From NCBI RefSeq assembly GCF_013415305.1, contig NZ_JACBXU010000002.1:372001-436000 (forward strand): a stretch of 64,000 nt of DNA, given 5' to 3'. The notes under the pieces were generated by a model, which was given only the letters and a program-made list of their open reading frames with translations, ran no database searches and was not told where the DNA came from. Source of the DNA: Pantoea sp. WMus005. GTDB taxonomy: Bacteria; Pseudomonadota; Gammaproteobacteria; Enterobacterales; Enterobacteriaceae. Shown one piece after another: positions 9,683 through 21,734 of this stretch; the stretch's first letter is position 1, and each line of letters begins with the position of its first letter. Made by a program: the position numbers and the translations under genes.

Positions 9683-10673
9683 TACTGCTCTTGATCATAG
9701 TGATGGCGAGGTTAAGCGCCGTGATGAAGCTGCCCGGTTCAGCCTGACCCAGACCGGCGAGTTCAAGCGCGGTGCCGTGGTCAACTGAAGTCCGGATAAA
9801 GGGCAGGCCCAGGGTGATATTAACCGCCCGGCCAAACCCCTGAAATTTGAGTACTGGCAGGCCCTGGTCGTGATACATCGCCAGCACCGCATCGGCATGT
9901 TGCAGATATTTAGGCTGGAAAAGGGTATCCGCAGGCAGCGGGCCGGTCAGTTTAATGCCCTGCTGACGCAGTTCATTGAGTGCGGGCGTGATGGTCTCGA
10001 TCTCTTCGCGACCCATGTGGCCGCTTTCGCCCGCATGAGGGTTAAGACCACAGACATAAATATGCGGCTCGGCAATGGCAAACTTCTGCTGCAGATCACG
10101 ATGCAGAATTGTAATCACTTCATGCAGACAGTCGCGCGTTACCGCAGCGGACACATCTTTCAGCGGCAAGTGGGTAGTGGCCAGCGCGACGCGTAATGCT
10201 TCTGTCGCCAGCATCATCACTACCCGATGGCCGCCTGCGCGATCGGCGAAGAATTCGGTATGGCCGGTAAAGGCGATGCCGGCATCATTGATGACGCCTT
10301 TGTGCACCGGGCCGGTTATCAGGGCAGCGAATTCACCGTCGAGACAACCGTCACACGCGCGCGCCAGCGTGGCCAGCACATAGTCGCTGTTAGCGACGCA
10401 AAGCTCGCCGGGCGTGACCGGCGCTGCCGTGTCAATCGGCAGGATAGTCAGCGTACCCGCCTGCTGTGGCTCTGCTGCCACGCCAGGCAGGTAGGGTCGC
10501 AGGGTCAGCGGCAGACCGAGTTGCGCCGCACGCTGCTGCAACAGGGCTGGCGAGGCGCAGACCACCAGTTCAACCGGCCACGACTGCTGGGCCAGCTGAA
10601 CGGTAAGGTCGGGACCAATCCCGGCAGGTTCGCCGGGCGTGATCACTACACGGGCACTACTGCGCATTGCCAT
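9675..10673 (-). CDS. pdxA: 4-hydroxythreonine-4-phosphate dehydrogenase
   Basis: 332 residues. PdxA oxidises 4-phosphohydroxy-L-threonine with NAD(P) to give the aminoketone substrate of PdxJ in the DXP-dependent pyridoxal 5'-phosphate pathway. Motifs seen: [13 protein letters not shown] at the N terminus, [14 protein letters not shown], the metal-binding His in [24 protein letters not shown] and [16 protein letters not shown]. The start is ambiguous between two ATGs two codons apart; both lie inside the end of surA and neither has a strong ribosome site, consistent with coupling to surA translation. Confidence 0.97.
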   Translation of the reverse strand: MAMRSSARVVITPGEPAGIGPDLTVQLAQQSWPVELVVCASPALLQQRAAQLGLPLTLRPYLPGVAAEPQQAGTLTILPIDTAAPVTPGELCVANSDYVLATLARACDGCLDGEFAALITGPVHKGVINDAGIAFTGHTEFFADRAGGHRVVMMLATEALRVALATTHLPLKDVSAAVTRDCLHEVITILHRDLQQKFAIAEPHIYVCGLNPHAGESGHMGREEIETITPALNELRQQGIKLTGPLPADTLFQPKYLQHADAVLAMYHDQGLPVLKFQGFGRAVNITLGLPFIRTSVDHGTALELAGLGQAEPGSFITALNLAITMIKSSNE

Positions 10674-11952
10674 CCAGAATCTTCACGTAGGCACTGGCGC
10701 GTTGTTCCTGCATCCAGGTCTGTGCTTCTTCCGCGAACTTACGATTAAACAGCATACGGTAAGCACGCTCTTTCTGAGCAGCATCGGTTTTATCGACCTG
10801 ACGGGTATCCAGCAACTGAATCAGATGCCAGCCGAAAGAGGAGTGAACCGGCTGGCTGGTCTGGCCTTTTTTCAGGCGCAGCAGCGCGTCACGGAAGGCC
10901 GGATCAAAGACTTCCGGAGAGGTCCAGCCAAGATCGCCGCCCTGATTCGCTGAACCCGGGTCATCAGAGTATTGCTTAGCCGCCGCCGCAAAAGTGGTTT
11001 TACCACTGCGGATATCGTTAGCAATCTGCTCCAGCTGTGCGCGTGCCTGCTCGTCTGTCAGGATTGGCGATGGCTTCAGCAGAATGTGACGCGAATGAAC
11101 TTCGGTGACCGAGACATTTTTGCTCTCGCCACGGAGGTCGTTTACTTTCAGGATGTGGAAGCCCACACCAGAGCGGATTGGACCGACGATATCGCCTTTT
11201 TTGGCGCTCGACAGTGCCTGAGCAAACAGGGTCGGTAACTCTTCGATTTTACCCCAGCCCATGTTGCCGCCTTTCAGCGCCTGGGAGTCGGCAGAGTAGG
11301 TCACGGCCATCTTGCCGAAGTCAGCGCCATTTTTTAGTTCGCCAACCAGCTGTTTCGCCAGCGTTTCCTGTTCATCAACCTGTTGTTGCGTCGGGTTTTC
11401 CGACAGCGGCAGCAGGATATGACTGACGTTCAGCTCGGTGCCCTGACTATTCTGAGAACCGATCTGAGTGGCAAGCGTATCAACTTCCTGCGGCAGAATA
11501 GTCACGCGACGACGCACTTCATTGTTGCGCACTTCAGCGATGGCCATCTCTTTGCGGATCTGAGAACGATAAACGCTGTAGTTCATGCCGTCATAAGCCA
11601 GACGGCTACGCAGCTGGTCAAGGCTCATCTTGTTCTGCGCAGCGATGTTCTGAATAGCCTGGTCCAGCTGCTCGTCGCTGATCTGAACTCCCGCTTTATC
11701 ACCCATTTGCAGAATGATGTTGTCCATGATCTGACGTTCCAGAATCTGATGGCGTAGCGTTTTATCATCCGGCAACTGCTGACCTGCCTGCTGGGCCTGA
11801 GATTTAACGGTGCTCATCATGCCGTCCACGTCACTCTCAAGAACCACGCCGTTATTGACCACGGCTGCAACTTTATCAACGACTTGTGGTGCTGCGAACG
11901 CGGTGTTGGCACTGATTGCCACACCAAGAATCAGCATTCTCCAGTTCTTCAT
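10657..11952 (-). CDS. surA: Periplasmic chaperone / peptidyl-prolyl isomerase SurA
   Basis: 431 residues. SurA escorts unfolded outer-membrane proteins across the periplasm to the BAM complex. There is a signal peptide of about 20 residues (cleavage after AFA in [13 protein letters not shown]), an N-terminal chaperone domain, and two parvulin domains beginning near [10 protein letters not shown] (about residue 175) and [10 protein letters not shown] (about 285), each with the GG(D/N)(L/M)GW core. A C-terminal helix completes the chaperone module. It sits directly downstream of lptD, whose product is a major SurA client. Confidence 0.98.
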   Translation of the reverse strand: MKNWRMLILGVAISANTAFAAPQVVDKVAAVVNNGVVLESDVDGMMSTVKSQAQQAGQQLPDDKTLRHQILERQIMDNIILQMGDKAGVQISDEQLDQAIQNIAAQNKMSLDQLRSRLAYDGMNYSVYRSQIRKEMAIAEVRNNEVRRRVTILPQEVDTLATQIGSQNSQGTELNVSHILLPLSENPTQQQVDEQETLAKQLVGELKNGADFGKMAVTYSADSQALKGGNMGWGKIEELPTLFAQALSSAKKGDIVGPIRSGVGFHILKVNDLRGESKNVSVTEVHSRHILLKPSPILTDEQARAQLEQIANDIRSGKTTFAAAAKQYSDDPGSANQGGDLGWTSPEVFDPAFRDALLRLKKGQTSQPVHSSFGWHLIQLLDTRQVDKTDAAQKERAYRMLFNRKFAEEAQTWMQEQRASAYVKILDGNAQ

Positions 11953-12006
11953 ACTTTATCCATTGTTGGTTCCGCACTGCGGGATTGCCTGTCAAACATC
12001 ACAACA

Positions 12007-14397
12007 TCAGAAAGCAGGCTGGTAAGGGATAATGCCCTGACGCAGCATATCGTTGGTGCCTAAGCCATAGTTCGGACTCAGACCACGTAGCTCAATGTTG
12101 AATGAGATTTGGTTGTCGTACTTACTTTCACTACTGTTGATTTCCAAACCGTTGATTTTGCGCTCGTAACCGACCCGGACAGCGTAACAGCATGAGCTGT
12201 ACTGCAGGCCAACCAGCTGCGACGCCGGACGCTTGTTGCGGGTATCGTAGTAGTAAGCACCTACCACAGACCATGCATCGGCAATCGGCCAGCTGGCCGT
12301 GGTGCCCACCTGTGAAATCCCATTTTTGTAGATAGGATTCGTCACCGGGTTGCCATTAGTCAGCTGGTCTAGTGCAGTCGCCACATATTCCGGGCTACTG
12401 TAACGGTAGCTCAACTGCACCATGCGGTCGGCATCTCGACGGTATTCCAGTATGGTATTGCCCTGGGAGACGTTGTCGAGTTTGGTGTCATATTGCAGCC
12501 CACCCCGGACGCCCCAGCGATCGCTGATTTTCCAGTATGTATCGCCAGCCCAGATCAGGCTGCCGGTGTCATCTTCTTTGCTGGTTTCATTCACACCAGT
12601 ACGAGAAGGGGTGAACGAGTAGATTTGACCTACAGAAACGTTAAAACGTTCAACCAGATCGGTATCATAAATACGCGAGGTGACACCGGTGGCCACTTCA
12701 TTGGCGGAAGCGATGCGATCCAGGCCGCTATAAGTGCGATCGCGGAAAAGACCGGTGTAGTCGGTTTGCAGCAGCGTAGAGTCGTACGGATAGATATTGC
12801 TCTGATTGCGATACGGAATGTAAAGGTACTGCACACGCGGTTCCAGCGTCTGGGTATAACCCACCGCGGAGTCCATATCGCGGTCGAACACCAGCCGGCC
12901 ATCCACTTTAAACTGCGGCAGGGTGCGGTTGACGGACTCATCCAGTTCGCCACTTTTGGTTCCCCTGAGACCATTAGCCGCGTTGTTGTAGTAATCAACG
13001 TCAGTCTGCTGGTAGTGGGTCGCCAGGAACTTCGCTTCGGTATCCAGGCTGGCCCAGCCATTAGACAGCGGCAGGTTCAGCGTTGGCTCAACGTGCAAAC
13101 GTGTCGCTTCAGGATAGCGGCTATTAACGTTGGAGAACTTTACCGCCTGGGCATAAACCCGGCCATCAAATGGACCGATGTCGTTCTGATAGAGATTGAC
13201 GTCCAGCTGCGGCATGGCGCGGTAGACGTTATTGCTGGTGGTATCGCCGAACACCTGGAAATCTTTGGTGGAGAGCGTGGCATCCCAGTTGGTGTCCGCA
13301 TAGCCAATGCTGAATTTCTGCGTGGCGTAGTTGTCGGTCGAGCTGTAATACTTCGAGTCGAGATCGTTGAAGTAGTATTTATCACTGACCTTGGTGTAGT
13401 CCGCGCTGAAACGCCAGTTCTGGTCATAAACGCCAGCGTGACGCCAGTAGAATAGCCAGCGATCGGAGTCAGCACTTTCGGCGATGCCGCGCATTGATTT
13501 GTCATTATCGTACTGTTTATCTGAGCCGAGGTAGTCGAATTCGACCAGTCCGGCCCCCAGCGTCGTCAGATAACGGAATTCGTTCTGGAACTGCATGCCG
13601 CGCTTGCTCATGTAGTGCGGCGTGATGGTCGCATCGGCCTGCGGCGCGATGTTCCAGTAATAAGGCAGCATGAACTCAAAGCCATTGTTGCTGCCATATT
13701 TTGCATTCGGAATCAGGAAACCGGACCGACGACGATCGCCAATCGGTAATTGCAGATAGGGACTGTAGAACACGGGAACCGAACCGATCTTAAAGCGGGC
13801 GTTCCAGATTTCCGCCACTTCCTCTTCGCGATCCTGAATTACTTCTGAACCGACCACGCTCCAGCTGTTGGAGCCGGGCAGGCAGGAGGTAAAGGTGCCG
13901 TTTTCCAGAATGGTGTAGCGGTTATCCCCACGCAGCTTCATCTGATCGGCGTCACCGCGTCCCTGACGATCCACCATCTGGTACTGACCGTTCCAGACGT
14001 TGGTATCTTTGCTGTTAAGGTTTGACCAGGCTTTCGGACCTTTCAGGATGACCTGATTGTCATCGTAGTGCACATTACCCAGGGCATCGACGGTACGAAC
14101 TGGCGCGGTCTGGCCCTCTTGCTGACGCTGATGAAGCTGAACTTCATCGGCCTGCATACGGCTGTTACCCTGCTCAATATTCACATTGCCGGTGAAGACC
14201 GCATCATTGGGATAGTTCCCTTTGGCGGCGTCGGAGTGAATAGTAACAGGCATCTGGTTGGTATCGCCGTTCACCAGCGGGCGGTTATAACTCGGCACGC
14301 CTAACATACACTGCGACATCAAATCGTCGGCAAAGGCTTGCTGGCTAATGGCTGCGCCGATCAGTGTGGCCAGCAGGGTAGGTATATGTTTTTTCAT
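12007..14397 (-). CDS. lptD: LPS-assembly protein LptD
   Basis: 796 residues. LptD with LptE forms the outer-membrane translocon that inserts lipopolysaccharide into the outer leaflet. A signal peptide ([20 protein letters not shown], cleavage near AFA|DD) precedes an OstA-type beta-jellyroll and then a large 26-strand barrel. The four cysteines used for the two interdomain disulfides in the family are present: one in [10 protein letters not shown], one in FTSCLPGS, and the adjacent pair in [11 protein letters not shown] chose the ATG opening the signal peptide; upstream in-frame starts would add 12 residues before it. First gene of the series that continues with surA. Confidence 0.97.
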   Translation of the reverse strand: MKKHIPTLLATLIGAAISQQAFADDLMSQCMLGVPSYNRPLVNGDTNQMPVTIHSDAAKGNYPNDAVFTGNVNIEQGNSRMQADEVQLHQRQQEGQTAPVRTVDALGNVHYDDNQVILKGPKAWSNLNSKDTNVWNGQYQMVDRQGRGDADQMKLRGDNRYTILENGTFTSCLPGSNSWSVVGSEVIQDREEEVAEIWNARFKIGSVPVFYSPYLQLPIGDRRRSGFLIPNAKYGSNNGFEFMLPYYWNIAPQADATITPHYMSKRGMQFQNEFRYLTTLGAGLVEFDYLGSDKQYDNDKSMRGIAESADSDRWLFYWRHAGVYDQNWRFSADYTKVSDKYYFNDLDSKYYSSTDNYATQKFSIGYADTNWDATLSTKDFQVFGDTTSNNVYRAMPQLDVNLYQNDIGPFDGRVYAQAVKFSNVNSRYPEATRLHVEPTLNLPLSNGWASLDTEAKFLATHYQQTDVDYYNNAANGLRGTKSGELDESVNRTLPQFKVDGRLVFDRDMDSAVGYTQTLEPRVQYLYIPYRNQSNIYPYDSTLLQTDYTGLFRDRTYSGLDRIASANEVATGVTSRIYDTDLVERFNVSVGQIYSFTPSRTGVNETSKEDDTGSLIWAGDTYWKISDRWGVRGGLQYDTKLDNVSQGNTILEYRRDADRMVQLSYRYSSPEYVATALDQLTNGNPVTNPIYKNGISQVGTTASWPIADAWSVVGAYYYDTRNKRPASQLVGLQYSSCCYAVRVGYERKINGLEINSSESKYDNQISFNIELRGLSPNYGLGTNDMLRQGIIPYQPAF

Positions 14398-14579
14398 ACG
14401 CGGTATCGAGAATTCCATGAAAACTGGCATCATGCCGACAATCGGGTCAGAGACTAACTTACTGCCCGGCGTTGCGCCAGTGTTAATCCTGGTCTGTCAG
14501 CGTTGCCGTTAGGCGCTGAGATAAATGACAGGTATGATAATGCAATTTTCAGCCGCAAGCATGGCGAATTGAGGAGTTT

Positions 14580-15389
14580 ATGCGCTACTGGGGAAAAGTT
14601 GTGGGTCTGACGGTGGGATTACTTTCCGGCGCAGGCTTTTGGGGTATTGTGATCGGTTTGATCATTGGCCATATGATTGACAAAGTACGCGGCGCACAAG
14701 GCAAGGCTTACTTCTCAAATAATCAGACCCGACAGACACTGTTTTTCAGCACGACCTTTCAGGTGATGGGCCATCTGACCAAGTCAAAAGGGCGCGTCAC
14801 GGAAGCGGATATTCAGATTGCTTCGCTGTTAATGGAGCGGATGCAGCTGCACGGTGACTCACGCACGGCTGCCCAGCGCGCGTTCCGCGAGGGTAAGCAG
14901 GCGGATTACCCGTTGCGCAGCAAGCTGCGTGAACTGCGCAGCGCCTGCTTTGGCCGCTTCGATCTGATTCGGATGTTCCTGGAAATACAGATTCAGGCCG
15001 CCTTTGCCGACGGTTCACTGCATCCCAATGAGCGTCAGGTACTTTATGTGATTGCCGAAGAACTGGGTATCTCGCGCGGTCAGTTCGATCAGTTCCTGCG
15101 CATGATGGAAGGCGGTCAGCAGTTTGGCGGGGGGCAGCGTAGTTCAGGCGGTTTCCAGCAGGCGCAACGCGGCCCAACGCTGGAAGATGCCTGTAGCGTG
15201 CTGGGTGTGAAGAGCAGCGATGACGCCACCACGATTAAACGTGCCTACCGTAAACTCATGAGCGAGCATCATCCGGATAAGCTGGTGGCGAAAGGGTTAC
15301 CGCCAGAGATGATGGAGATGGCGAAGCAGAAAGCGCAGGAAATCCAGGCGGCTTACGATCTGATTCGCAAAGAAAAAGGCTTCAAGTAA
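14580..15389 (+). CDS. djlA: Membrane-anchored DnaJ-type co-chaperone DjlA
   Basis: 269 residues (E. coli 271). A type III membrane co-chaperone: one Gly-rich N-terminal transmembrane segment (about residues 7-30, with the GxxxG-like repeats important for dimerisation in the family), a TerB-like central domain, and a C-terminal J domain. The J domain holds the essential HPD tripeptide in [12 protein letters not shown], which stimulates DnaK ATPase. In E. coli it influences the Rcs pathway and capsule synthesis. Start preceded by GAGGAG; divergent from lptD, with about 180 bases between them. Confidence 0.97.
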   Translation: MRYWGKVVGLTVGLLSGAGFWGIVIGLIIGHMIDKVRGAQGKAYFSNNQTRQTLFFSTTFQVMGHLTKSKGRVTEADIQIASLLMERMQLHGDSRTAAQRAFREGKQADYPLRSKLRELRSACFGRFDLIRMFLEIQIQAAFADGSLHPNERQVLYVIAEELGISRGQFDQFLRMMEGGQQFGGGQRSSGGFQQAQRGPTLEDACSVLGVKSSDDATTIKRAYRKLMSEHHPDKLVAKGLPPEMMEMAKQKAQEIQAAYDLIRKEKGFK

Positions 15390-15401
15390 TCATCCAGCCC
15401 T

Positions 15402-15430
15402 GTGGCCTCTTCTGCAACAGAGGAGGCCAC
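15402..15430 (+). terminator. Long hairpin between djlA and rluA
   Basis: Thirteen-pair stem GTGGCCTCTTCTG / CAGAGGAGGCCAC with loop CAA and a single T-G wobble, 13 bases after the djlA stop and before the converging rluA stop. No T-run follows, so a candidate bidirectional 3'-end structure. Confidence 0.55.
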
Positions 15431-15452
15431 GGCGACAGTCCTGGAGTAAACC

Positions 15453-16106
15453 TTAAAAATCGGCGGGCTGGCGAAACGTCATGGCATTACCAAATGCCGG
15501 ATGGGTAATGGTCAGTGACTCCGCATGCAGTAGCAAACGGGGTGCCATCGCTTTGGCCTCCGGATGCGCATAGAAGTTATCCCCCAGAATCGGATGGCCC
15601 AGCGCCAGCATATGCACGCGCAGCTGGTGCGAGCGGCCTGTGATCGGTTTCAGCGAAACGCGCGCACTGTTATCTGTACGGTATTCCAGCACCTGATATT
15701 CCGTCTGTGCGGCTTTGCCGGTCTCGAAGCAGACCCTCTGCTTCGGACGGTTTGGCCAGTCACAAATCAGCGGCAGATCAACCAGTCCCTCTTCCTTCTC
15801 CGGATGACCCCAGATGCAGGCCACGTAGGTCTTGGAAGGCTCGCGCTCACGGAACTGTCGTTTCAGCTCGCGTTCCGCCGCCTTGGTCAGTGCCACCACC
15901 ATCACGCCGCTGGTCGCCATATCCAGTCGGTGGACAGATTCGGCCTGCGGGAAATCACGCTGAACCCGCGTCATCACGCTATCTTTGTGCTCCTCCAGCC
16001 GACCGGGTACCGAGAGCAGACCGCTGGGTTTGTTCACCACCATGATGTGCGCATCCTGATAAAGGATGTGCAGCCAGGGTTCACGCGGTGGATTGTAAGG
16101 TTCCAT
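15453..16106 (-). CDS. rluA: Dual-specificity rRNA/tRNA pseudouridine synthase
   Basis: 217 residues. RluA isomerises U746 of 23S rRNA and U32 of several tRNAs to pseudouridine. The catalytic Asp lies in SVHRLDMATSGVMVV; other RluA-family motifs are MVVNKPSGLLSVPGR and the substrate-binding KPITGRSHQLRVHM. I start at ATG (MEPYNPPREPW); the only in-frame alternative is a TTG four codons upstream. The rapA terminator lies just upstream, so rluA is probably expressed by readthrough or from its own promoter. Confidence 0.96.
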   Translation of the reverse strand: MEPYNPPREPWLHILYQDAHIMVVNKPSGLLSVPGRLEEHKDSVMTRVQRDFPQAESVHRLDMATSGVMVVALTKAAERELKRQFREREPSKTYVACIWGHPEKEEGLVDLPLICDWPNRPKQRVCFETGKAAQTEYQVLEYRTDNSARVSLKPITGRSHQLRVHMLALGHPILGDNFYAHPEAKAMAPRLLLHAESLTITHPAFGNAMTFRQPADF

Positions 16107-16114
16107 GGGGCTTT

Positions 16115-16141
16115 CCAAAAATAAGGGGCCATGCGGCCCCT
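16115..16141 (-). terminator. Terminator of rapA, abutting the rluA ribosome site
   Basis: On the minus strand AGGGGCC-GCAT-GGCCCCT followed by TATTTTT. It starts five bases after the rapA stop, and the T-run ends about ten bases before the rluA start codon, overlapping the place of the rluA ribosome-binding site. Confidence 0.85.
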
Positions 16142-16145
16142 GAGC

Positions 16146-19052
16146 TTACTGGTGTGTCACCACAATCAGGCGCAGCGCATCGAGACGCCAGTTGGCCTCA
16201 TCAAGACTTTCCAGCACCTGTTCACGATTGCTTTCCAGCGCTTCGATTTCATCTTCACGGATGTTCGGGTTAACGGCCTTCAGCGCGTTGAGACGCGAGA
16301 GTTCTGCGCCCAGCTTCTCATTCGCTTCGGCACGCGCCGCATCAATCACCGCACGCGCTTCGCTGACGACGCTCTGTTCACCCTGGGTCAGAATCGCATG
16401 CACATCCTGCTGTACCGCATTCACCAGTTTACTGGCGGTATGACGGTTAACCGCATTCAGCTGACGGTTAAAGCTTTCGAACTCCACTTTGCCCGCCAGG
16501 TTGGTGCCTTTGGTATCCATCAGCAGACGAATTGGCGTCGGCGGCAGGAAGCGGGTCAGTTGCAGATGCTTCGGTGCCTGCGCTTCAACCACATAGATCA
16601 GCTCGACCAGCAGCGTTCCCACTGGCAGCGCCTTGTTTTTCAGCAGTGACAGCGCGCTGCTGCCGGTATCGCCCGACAGAATCAGATCCAGGCCGTTGCG
16701 AATCAGCGGATGTTCCCAGGTAATGAATTGGGTATCTTCGCGTGACAGCGCCTGATCGCGGTTAAAAGTGATGGTGCAGCCATCTTCCGGCAGGCCAGGG
16801 AAATCAGGCACCAGCATGTGATCGGAAGGGGTCAGCACAATCAGGTTATCGCTACGATCTTCCTGATTGATACCCACGATATCAAACAGATTGAGCGCGA
16901 AATTCACCAGGCCGGTGTCGTTATCCTGCTCGCTGATAGCATTAGCCAGCAGCTGAGCCGATTCACCACCGTTAGAGTTCAGCTCCAGCAGGCGGTCACG
17001 ACCTTGTTCCAGCTGCAGTTTTAGCGTGTCATGCTGTTTGCGGCAGTCGGTGATAAACGCATCAAAGCCTTCATTGTTTTCGGGTGCGGCCAGATAGCCG
17101 ATCAGCTGTGAATGGACGCTGTCATAGATTGTCCGGCCGGTCGGGCAGGTGTGTTCAAAGGCGTCCAGCCCTTCGTGATACCAGCGCAGCAGCACCGCCT
17201 GTGCGGTCTGCTCCAGCCACGGTACCAGAATCTGAATATCGTGCGCCTGACCGATACGATCCAGACGACCAATACGCTGCTCCAGCAGGTCCGGGTTAAA
17301 CGGCAGATCGAACATCACCAGACGGCTGGCAAACTGGAAGTTACGGCCTTCTGAACCAATCTCAGAGCACAACAGCACCTGCGCGCCGTTCTCTTCTGAG
17401 GCGAACCAGGCGGCAGCACGGTCACGTTCAATGATCGACAGACCTTCGTGGAACACCGCAGCGCGGATGCCTTCGCGCTCGCGCAGTACCTGCTCCAGCT
17501 GCAGCGCGGTGGCTGCTTTGGCGCAGATCACCAGCACTTTCTCTTTACGGTTAGTCGTGAGATAGCCCATCAGCCATTCCACGCGCGGATCGAAGTTCCA
17601 CCAGGTGCCGCTGTCGCCTTCAAATTCCTGATAAATCTGCTCCGGATAGAGCAGGTCCCGCGCCCGCTCTTCTGCGCTTTTGCGTGCGCCCATAATGCCG
17701 GAGACTTTAATTGCCGTCTGATACTGCGCAGGCAGCGGCAGGCGGATTTGATGCAGTTCGCGTTTCGGGAAGCCTTTAACCCCATTACGGGTGTTTCGGA
17801 ACAGCACGCGGCTGGTGCCGTGGCGATCCATCAGCATGGAGATGAGTTCCTGACGCGCTTCCAGCTTGCCTTCGCGGTCGCTGTTGGCGACCTGCAGCAG
17901 CGGCTCGATGTCCTGCTCACCGACCAGGTCGTTGATTCTGTTCATCTCCTCCTGGGAGATTGATTTATCCGCCAGCAGCGCGGTAACGGCATCGGCAATC
18001 GGACGGAAATGCTGCTGCTCTTCAACAAAGGCTGCGAAGTCATGGAAGCGATTAGGATCAAGCAGGCGCAGACGGGCGAAATGACTCTCCATGCCCAGCT
18101 GCTCAGGCGTCGCAGTCAGCAGCAGAACGCCGGCGGTTTTCTCAGCCAGCTGTTCGATAACCTGATATTCACGGCTTGGCTCACCTTCTGACCAGGCCAG
18201 ATGGTGCGCTTCATCGACAACCAGCAGATCCCATTCGGCATCGGCCAGCATCTCAAGACGCTGCTTGTTACGGCGCACGAAGTCGAGCGAGCAGATAATC
18301 AGCTGCTCCGTTTCAAACGGGTTATCACTGTCGTGCTGCGCTTCGGTATAGCGGTCATCATCGAACAGCGCAAAGCGCAGGTTGAAGCGACGCAGCATTT
18401 CCACCAGCCACTGATGCTGTAAGGTTTCAGGCACCACGATCAAAACGCGGTCAGCACGGCCAGCCAGCAGCTGCTGCTGGATGATCATCCCGGCTTCAAT
18501 GGTTTTACCCAGGCCCACTTCATCTGCCAGCAGCACGCGCGGCGCATGGCGACGGCCCACATCATGGGCGATGTGCAGCTGGTGAGGAATCAGGTTGGTG
18601 CGCATGCCGCGTAAGCCGCTGATCGGCAGGCGGTACTGCTCACTCTGGTATTTACGGGCGCGGAAGCGCAGGGCAAAACGATCCATCCGGTCGAGCTGGC
18701 CGGCAAACAGACGATCCTGCGGCTTACTGAACACCAGCTTGCTGTCGAGCATCACTTCGCGCAGCATCACTTCGCTTGCTTCGGTATCCAGACGCGTACC
18801 GATATAGGTCATCAGGTCATTTTCGTTGCGTACTTCATCGACGCGCATCTGCCAGCCTTCGTGGCTGGTGATGGTATCACCCGGATTAAAGATGACGCGG
18901 GTAACCGGCGAATCGTTGCGGGCGTAGAGGCGGTTTTCCCCCGTGGCCGGAAACAGCAGGGTGATCATGCGGGTATCGATCGCCACCACGGTGCCCAGTC
19001 CCAGTTCACTTTCCGTATCACTAATCCAGCGCTGACCTAATGTAAAAACCAT
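16146..19052 (-). CDS. rapA: RNA polymerase-associated helicase-like ATPase RapA
   Basis: 968 residues, identical in length to the E. coli protein. RapA (HepA) is a Swi2/Snf2-family ATPase that binds RNA polymerase and promotes its recycling after transcription. Visible parts: N-terminal Tudor-like domains ([19 protein letters not shown]), Walker [15 protein letters not shown], motif [12 protein letters not shown], motif [13 protein letters not shown], then the C-terminal RecA lobe with [14 protein letters not shown] and [11 protein letters not shown], and a long C-terminal coiled region. Separated from polB by about 150 bases that hold no further gene. Confidence 0.98.
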   Translation of the reverse strand: MVFTLGQRWISDTESELGLGTVVAIDTRMITLLFPATGENRLYARNDSPVTRVIFNPGDTITSHEGWQMRVDEVRNENDLMTYIGTRLDTEASEVMLREVMLDSKLVFSKPQDRLFAGQLDRMDRFALRFRARKYQSEQYRLPISGLRGMRTNLIPHQLHIAHDVGRRHAPRVLLADEVGLGKTIEAGMIIQQQLLAGRADRVLIVVPETLQHQWLVEMLRRFNLRFALFDDDRYTEAQHDSDNPFETEQLIICSLDFVRRNKQRLEMLADAEWDLLVVDEAHHLAWSEGEPSREYQVIEQLAEKTAGVLLLTATPEQLGMESHFARLRLLDPNRFHDFAAFVEEQQHFRPIADAVTALLADKSISQEEMNRINDLVGEQDIEPLLQVANSDREGKLEARQELISMLMDRHGTSRVLFRNTRNGVKGFPKRELHQIRLPLPAQYQTAIKVSGIMGARKSAEERARDLLYPEQIYQEFEGDSGTWWNFDPRVEWLMGYLTTNRKEKVLVICAKAATALQLEQVLREREGIRAAVFHEGLSIIERDRAAAWFASEENGAQVLLCSEIGSEGRNFQFASRLVMFDLPFNPDLLEQRIGRLDRIGQAHDIQILVPWLEQTAQAVLLRWYHEGLDAFEHTCPTGRTIYDSVHSQLIGYLAAPENNEGFDAFITDCRKQHDTLKLQLEQGRDRLLELNSNGGESAQLLANAISEQDNDTGLVNFALNLFDIVGINQEDRSDNLIVLTPSDHMLVPDFPGLPEDGCTITFNRDQALSREDTQFITWEHPLIRNGLDLILSGDTGSSALSLLKNKALPVGTLLVELIYVVEAQAPKHLQLTRFLPPTPIRLLMDTKGTNLAGKVEFESFNRQLNAVNRHTASKLVNAVQQDVHAILTQGEQSVVSEARAVIDAARAEANEKLGAELSRLNALKAVNPNIREDEIEALESNREQVLESLDEANWRLDALRLIVVTHQ

Positions 19053-19204
19053 ATATTTTTTGCTCGAATTTTAACGTTTTTAGAGGTGTTCCCAAAGCTC
19101 AGGCAATAGCGTTACCGCCAGACAACAAGGTCTGGGGCGGCTGTAAGAGCAGTGAGTTTCAGGAAGGGCGCTATGGTACTGGATGGCAGGGCGTTCGTCA
19201 CCTG

Positions 19205-21559
19205 TCAAAAAAGCCCCAGCTGCCCGGTAATCAGTGTAGCAAAGTCCCCTTCGACAAAGGGCAAAATCCCCTCTGCGACCGGCTGAAGTTGCTTCGTCAC
19301 GTAGTGGTCATAGTCCAGCGGTGTGCTGCGCGCCTCCAGTGGCTCAGGGCCTGCCGTAGCAATGACGTAACGAATCCGGCCACCATTCTGGTACTGTAAA
19401 GGCCGGTTTAATTTGCGATTCTGCTCATCGGCCAGCCGGGCGGCGCGCACGTGCGGGGGCACATTTCGTTCATATTCCTTCAGCGGACGTCGCAGACGCT
19501 TTTTGTAGATCAGCTGATCGTCAAGTTCACCCGCCAGCAGCTGCGCCACGGTGGTGCGGATGTAGTCCTGCCACGGCTCGCGGTGGAAGATACGGTGATA
19601 GAGCTGCTGCTGAAACGCTTTTGCCAGCGGCGTCCAGTCCGTCCGCACCGACTCCAGCCCCTTAAAGACCATGCGCTCACCGGCGGCGTCACGAATCAGT
19701 CCGGCGTAGCGTTTTTTGCTGCCCTGTTCCGCGCCACGAATGGTCGGCATCAGAAAACGACAGAAGTGGTTTTCATATTCCAGCTCCAGTGCACTGGTCA
19801 GCCCATGTGTCTGCTGCAGGAGGTCGCGCCACCAGGCATTCACTTTCCGCACCAGTTGCTGACCAATCGCGGCGGCCTGTTCTTCGCTGTGGGCGGATTT
19901 GAGCCAGACAAAGGTGGAGTCTGTGTCGCCATAGATGACGTCATAGCCTTCCGCCTCAATCAGCGTGCGGGTCTGCTGCATGATGGCGTGACCGCGCAGG
20001 GTAATCGAGGAGGCGAGACGCGGATCAAAGAAGCGGCAGGCACTGGTACCCAGCACGCCGTAAAAGGCGTTCATGATGATCTTCAGTGCCTGTGACAGCG
20101 GCTGGTTTTTCTGCTTTTTCGCCGCTTCACGACCCAGCCAGATCTGCTCTACGATCGCAGGCAGGCAGTGGGTATGCCGGGAGAAACGCGCTTCGCGAAA
20201 ACCTTCAACCGAATCGGCATCATCAGGATGGGCCAGTCCTTCGACCAGCCCTACCGGGTCGATCAGGAAGGTGCGGATAATCGACGGATAGAGACTTTTA
20301 TAATCCAGTACTAGCACCGAGTCATACAGGCCGGGGCGCGAATCCATCACATAGCCGCCCGGACTGGCTTCAGGGGCGACATCACCCATGTTCGGGGCAA
20401 CAAAACCGGCACGATGCATCCGCGGAATATAGAGGTGACCAAAGGCCGCTACCGAACCGCCGTGACGATCGACGGCCAGGCCATTGACCGCTGCGCGTTC
20501 CAGCAGAAAAGGCATTATCGCCGTTTTGTGAAAAATGCGCGTCACCAGCTCGCAATCTTTCAGGTTATAACGTGCCAGCGCGGGCTTATCGTTGGCAAAT
20601 CGCCAGTTAATCTCCTCCATGCGCTGCCAGGGATTATCGATCGCTTTGCCTTCACCCAGCAGCTGTTGCGACACCGCTTCCAGGCTGAACGACGGGAAAT
20701 CCCAGAATGCCGATTTCAGTGCGTCGATGCCGTCGATGATCAACCGGCCGCTGGCCTGAGCGAAAAAAACGCCGGGCTTGAAGCCATGTTCACGCCACTC
20801 CAGTGCGGCCTGCTGACGGCCAAGACGTAGCGGAATACCGTAGCGATCGGCATGCTTTTGCAGCACGCGCAGATCAAACTGCACCACGTTCCAGCCAATC
20901 AACACGTCCGGATCATGATCGGCAAACCACTGGTTCAGCGCCTCAAGCAGCTGTGGGCGGCTGTCGAGATAGATCAGCTCAAAATCCAGCGTGCTGGCAT
21001 CGCCGTTGGCGGGGCCAAGCATGTAGACCTGGCGCTGACCGCAGCCCTCCAGCCCGATGCAGTAAAGCTCGCCATGCTGCGTGGTTTCAATGTCCAGCGA
21101 GACCCACTTCAGTGGCGGGCGATAGTCGGGATGGGGCTTGAGGCGCGCATTGACCACACTGTCGCCGTGCTGCTCGCCGTCAAACCAGACGGGCGCGGTA
21201 ATAAAACGCTCCATCAGGTAGCGCTCCGGCGGGCGGATATCCGCCTCATAAACCGGAATACCCTGTTCGCGGAGCCGTTTTTCGATGCGCTGTAGCTGAC
21301 GGTTCTGTGAGCAGTAGAGGCCAAACACCGGACGACGGCGGAAATCTTTTAGCGCCAGGGACTGAATCCGAAACTGACGTTCATCTTTGAGGAGTTCGCT
21401 GACCTGCGACTGAAATTCCTCGGGAATAAACGCGACGGACTCCTGTACCGGCAGCACCACGCGCTGTGCACCGGCATCAGTGGCGAGCCAGAGGATAATT
21501 TCGGTGCCATGCGGGCTGTCGCGCCAGTGGCGGGTGAGCAGAAAACCTGCGCGGGGCAT
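19205..21559 (-). CDS. polB: DNA polymerase II
   Basis: 784 residues. Family B polymerase with 3'-5' exonuclease, involved in replication restart and translesion synthesis; an SOS gene in E. coli. Exonuclease motifs: [11 protein letters not shown] (Exo I), [13 protein letters not shown] (Exo II) and [11 protein letters not shown] (Exo III). Polymerase motifs: [14 protein letters not shown] (motif A), [12 protein letters not shown] (motif B) and [11 protein letters not shown] (motif C with both catalytic aspartates). It ends with TGQLGLF, matching the beta-clamp-binding tail of the E. coli enzyme. A degenerate LexA-like site lies 58-73 bases upstream of the start. Confidence 0.98.
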   Translation of the reverse strand: MPRAGFLLTRHWRDSPHGTEIILWLATDAGAQRVVLPVQESVAFIPEEFQSQVSELLKDERQFRIQSLALKDFRRRPVFGLYCSQNRQLQRIEKRLREQGIPVYEADIRPPERYLMERFITAPVWFDGEQHGDSVVNARLKPHPDYRPPLKWVSLDIETTQHGELYCIGLEGCGQRQVYMLGPANGDASTLDFELIYLDSRPQLLEALNQWFADHDPDVLIGWNVVQFDLRVLQKHADRYGIPLRLGRQQAALEWREHGFKPGVFFAQASGRLIIDGIDALKSAFWDFPSFSLEAVSQQLLGEGKAIDNPWQRMEEINWRFANDKPALARYNLKDCELVTRIFHKTAIMPFLLERAAVNGLAVDRHGGSVAAFGHLYIPRMHRAGFVAPNMGDVAPEASPGGYVMDSRPGLYDSVLVLDYKSLYPSIIRTFLIDPVGLVEGLAHPDDADSVEGFREARFSRHTHCLPAIVEQIWLGREAAKKQKNQPLSQALKIIMNAFYGVLGTSACRFFDPRLASSITLRGHAIMQQTRTLIEAEGYDVIYGDTDSTFVWLKSAHSEEQAAAIGQQLVRKVNAWWRDLLQQTHGLTSALELEYENHFCRFLMPTIRGAEQGSKKRYAGLIRDAAGERMVFKGLESVRTDWTPLAKAFQQQLYHRIFHREPWQDYIRTTVAQLLAGELDDQLIYKKRLRRPLKEYERNVPPHVRAARLADEQNRKLNRPLQYQNGGRIRYVIATAGPEPLEARSTPLDYDHYVTKQLQPVAEGILPFVEGDFATLITGQLGLF

Positions 21560-21616
21560 ATTCAGATGTTCTCCGGACTCAGCAATTCAGGGGTGAGAAA
21601 ACGGCTTAAGTATATC

Positions 21617-21632
21617 ATGGATATTTATACAG
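21617..21632 (-). promoter_or_regulatory. Degenerate LexA (SOS) box before polB
   Basis: On the minus strand CTGTATAAATATCCAT. The first half (CTGT plus AT-rich core) fits the consensus CTGT-N8-ACAG, and the core resembles the E. coli polB box; the second half-site is CCAT instead of ACAG. Position relative to polB is right for an operator. Functional status is inferred. Confidence 0.45.
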
Positions 21633-21734
21633 TTCCCGCCGCTGCGTTTTGTCAACATTGTCCTACAATTCTTGCCTTGACGCTGTGTGGCTGGCTCTGG
21701 ACAATCCAGCCTTCTGCTTTTACTTAGGATGATT

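Noticed and set aside
12493-13455. Open frame of 320 codons on the plus strand opposite lptD
   Set aside because: Opposite a well supported essential gene, composition typical of a mirrored barrel protein, no plausible start signal.
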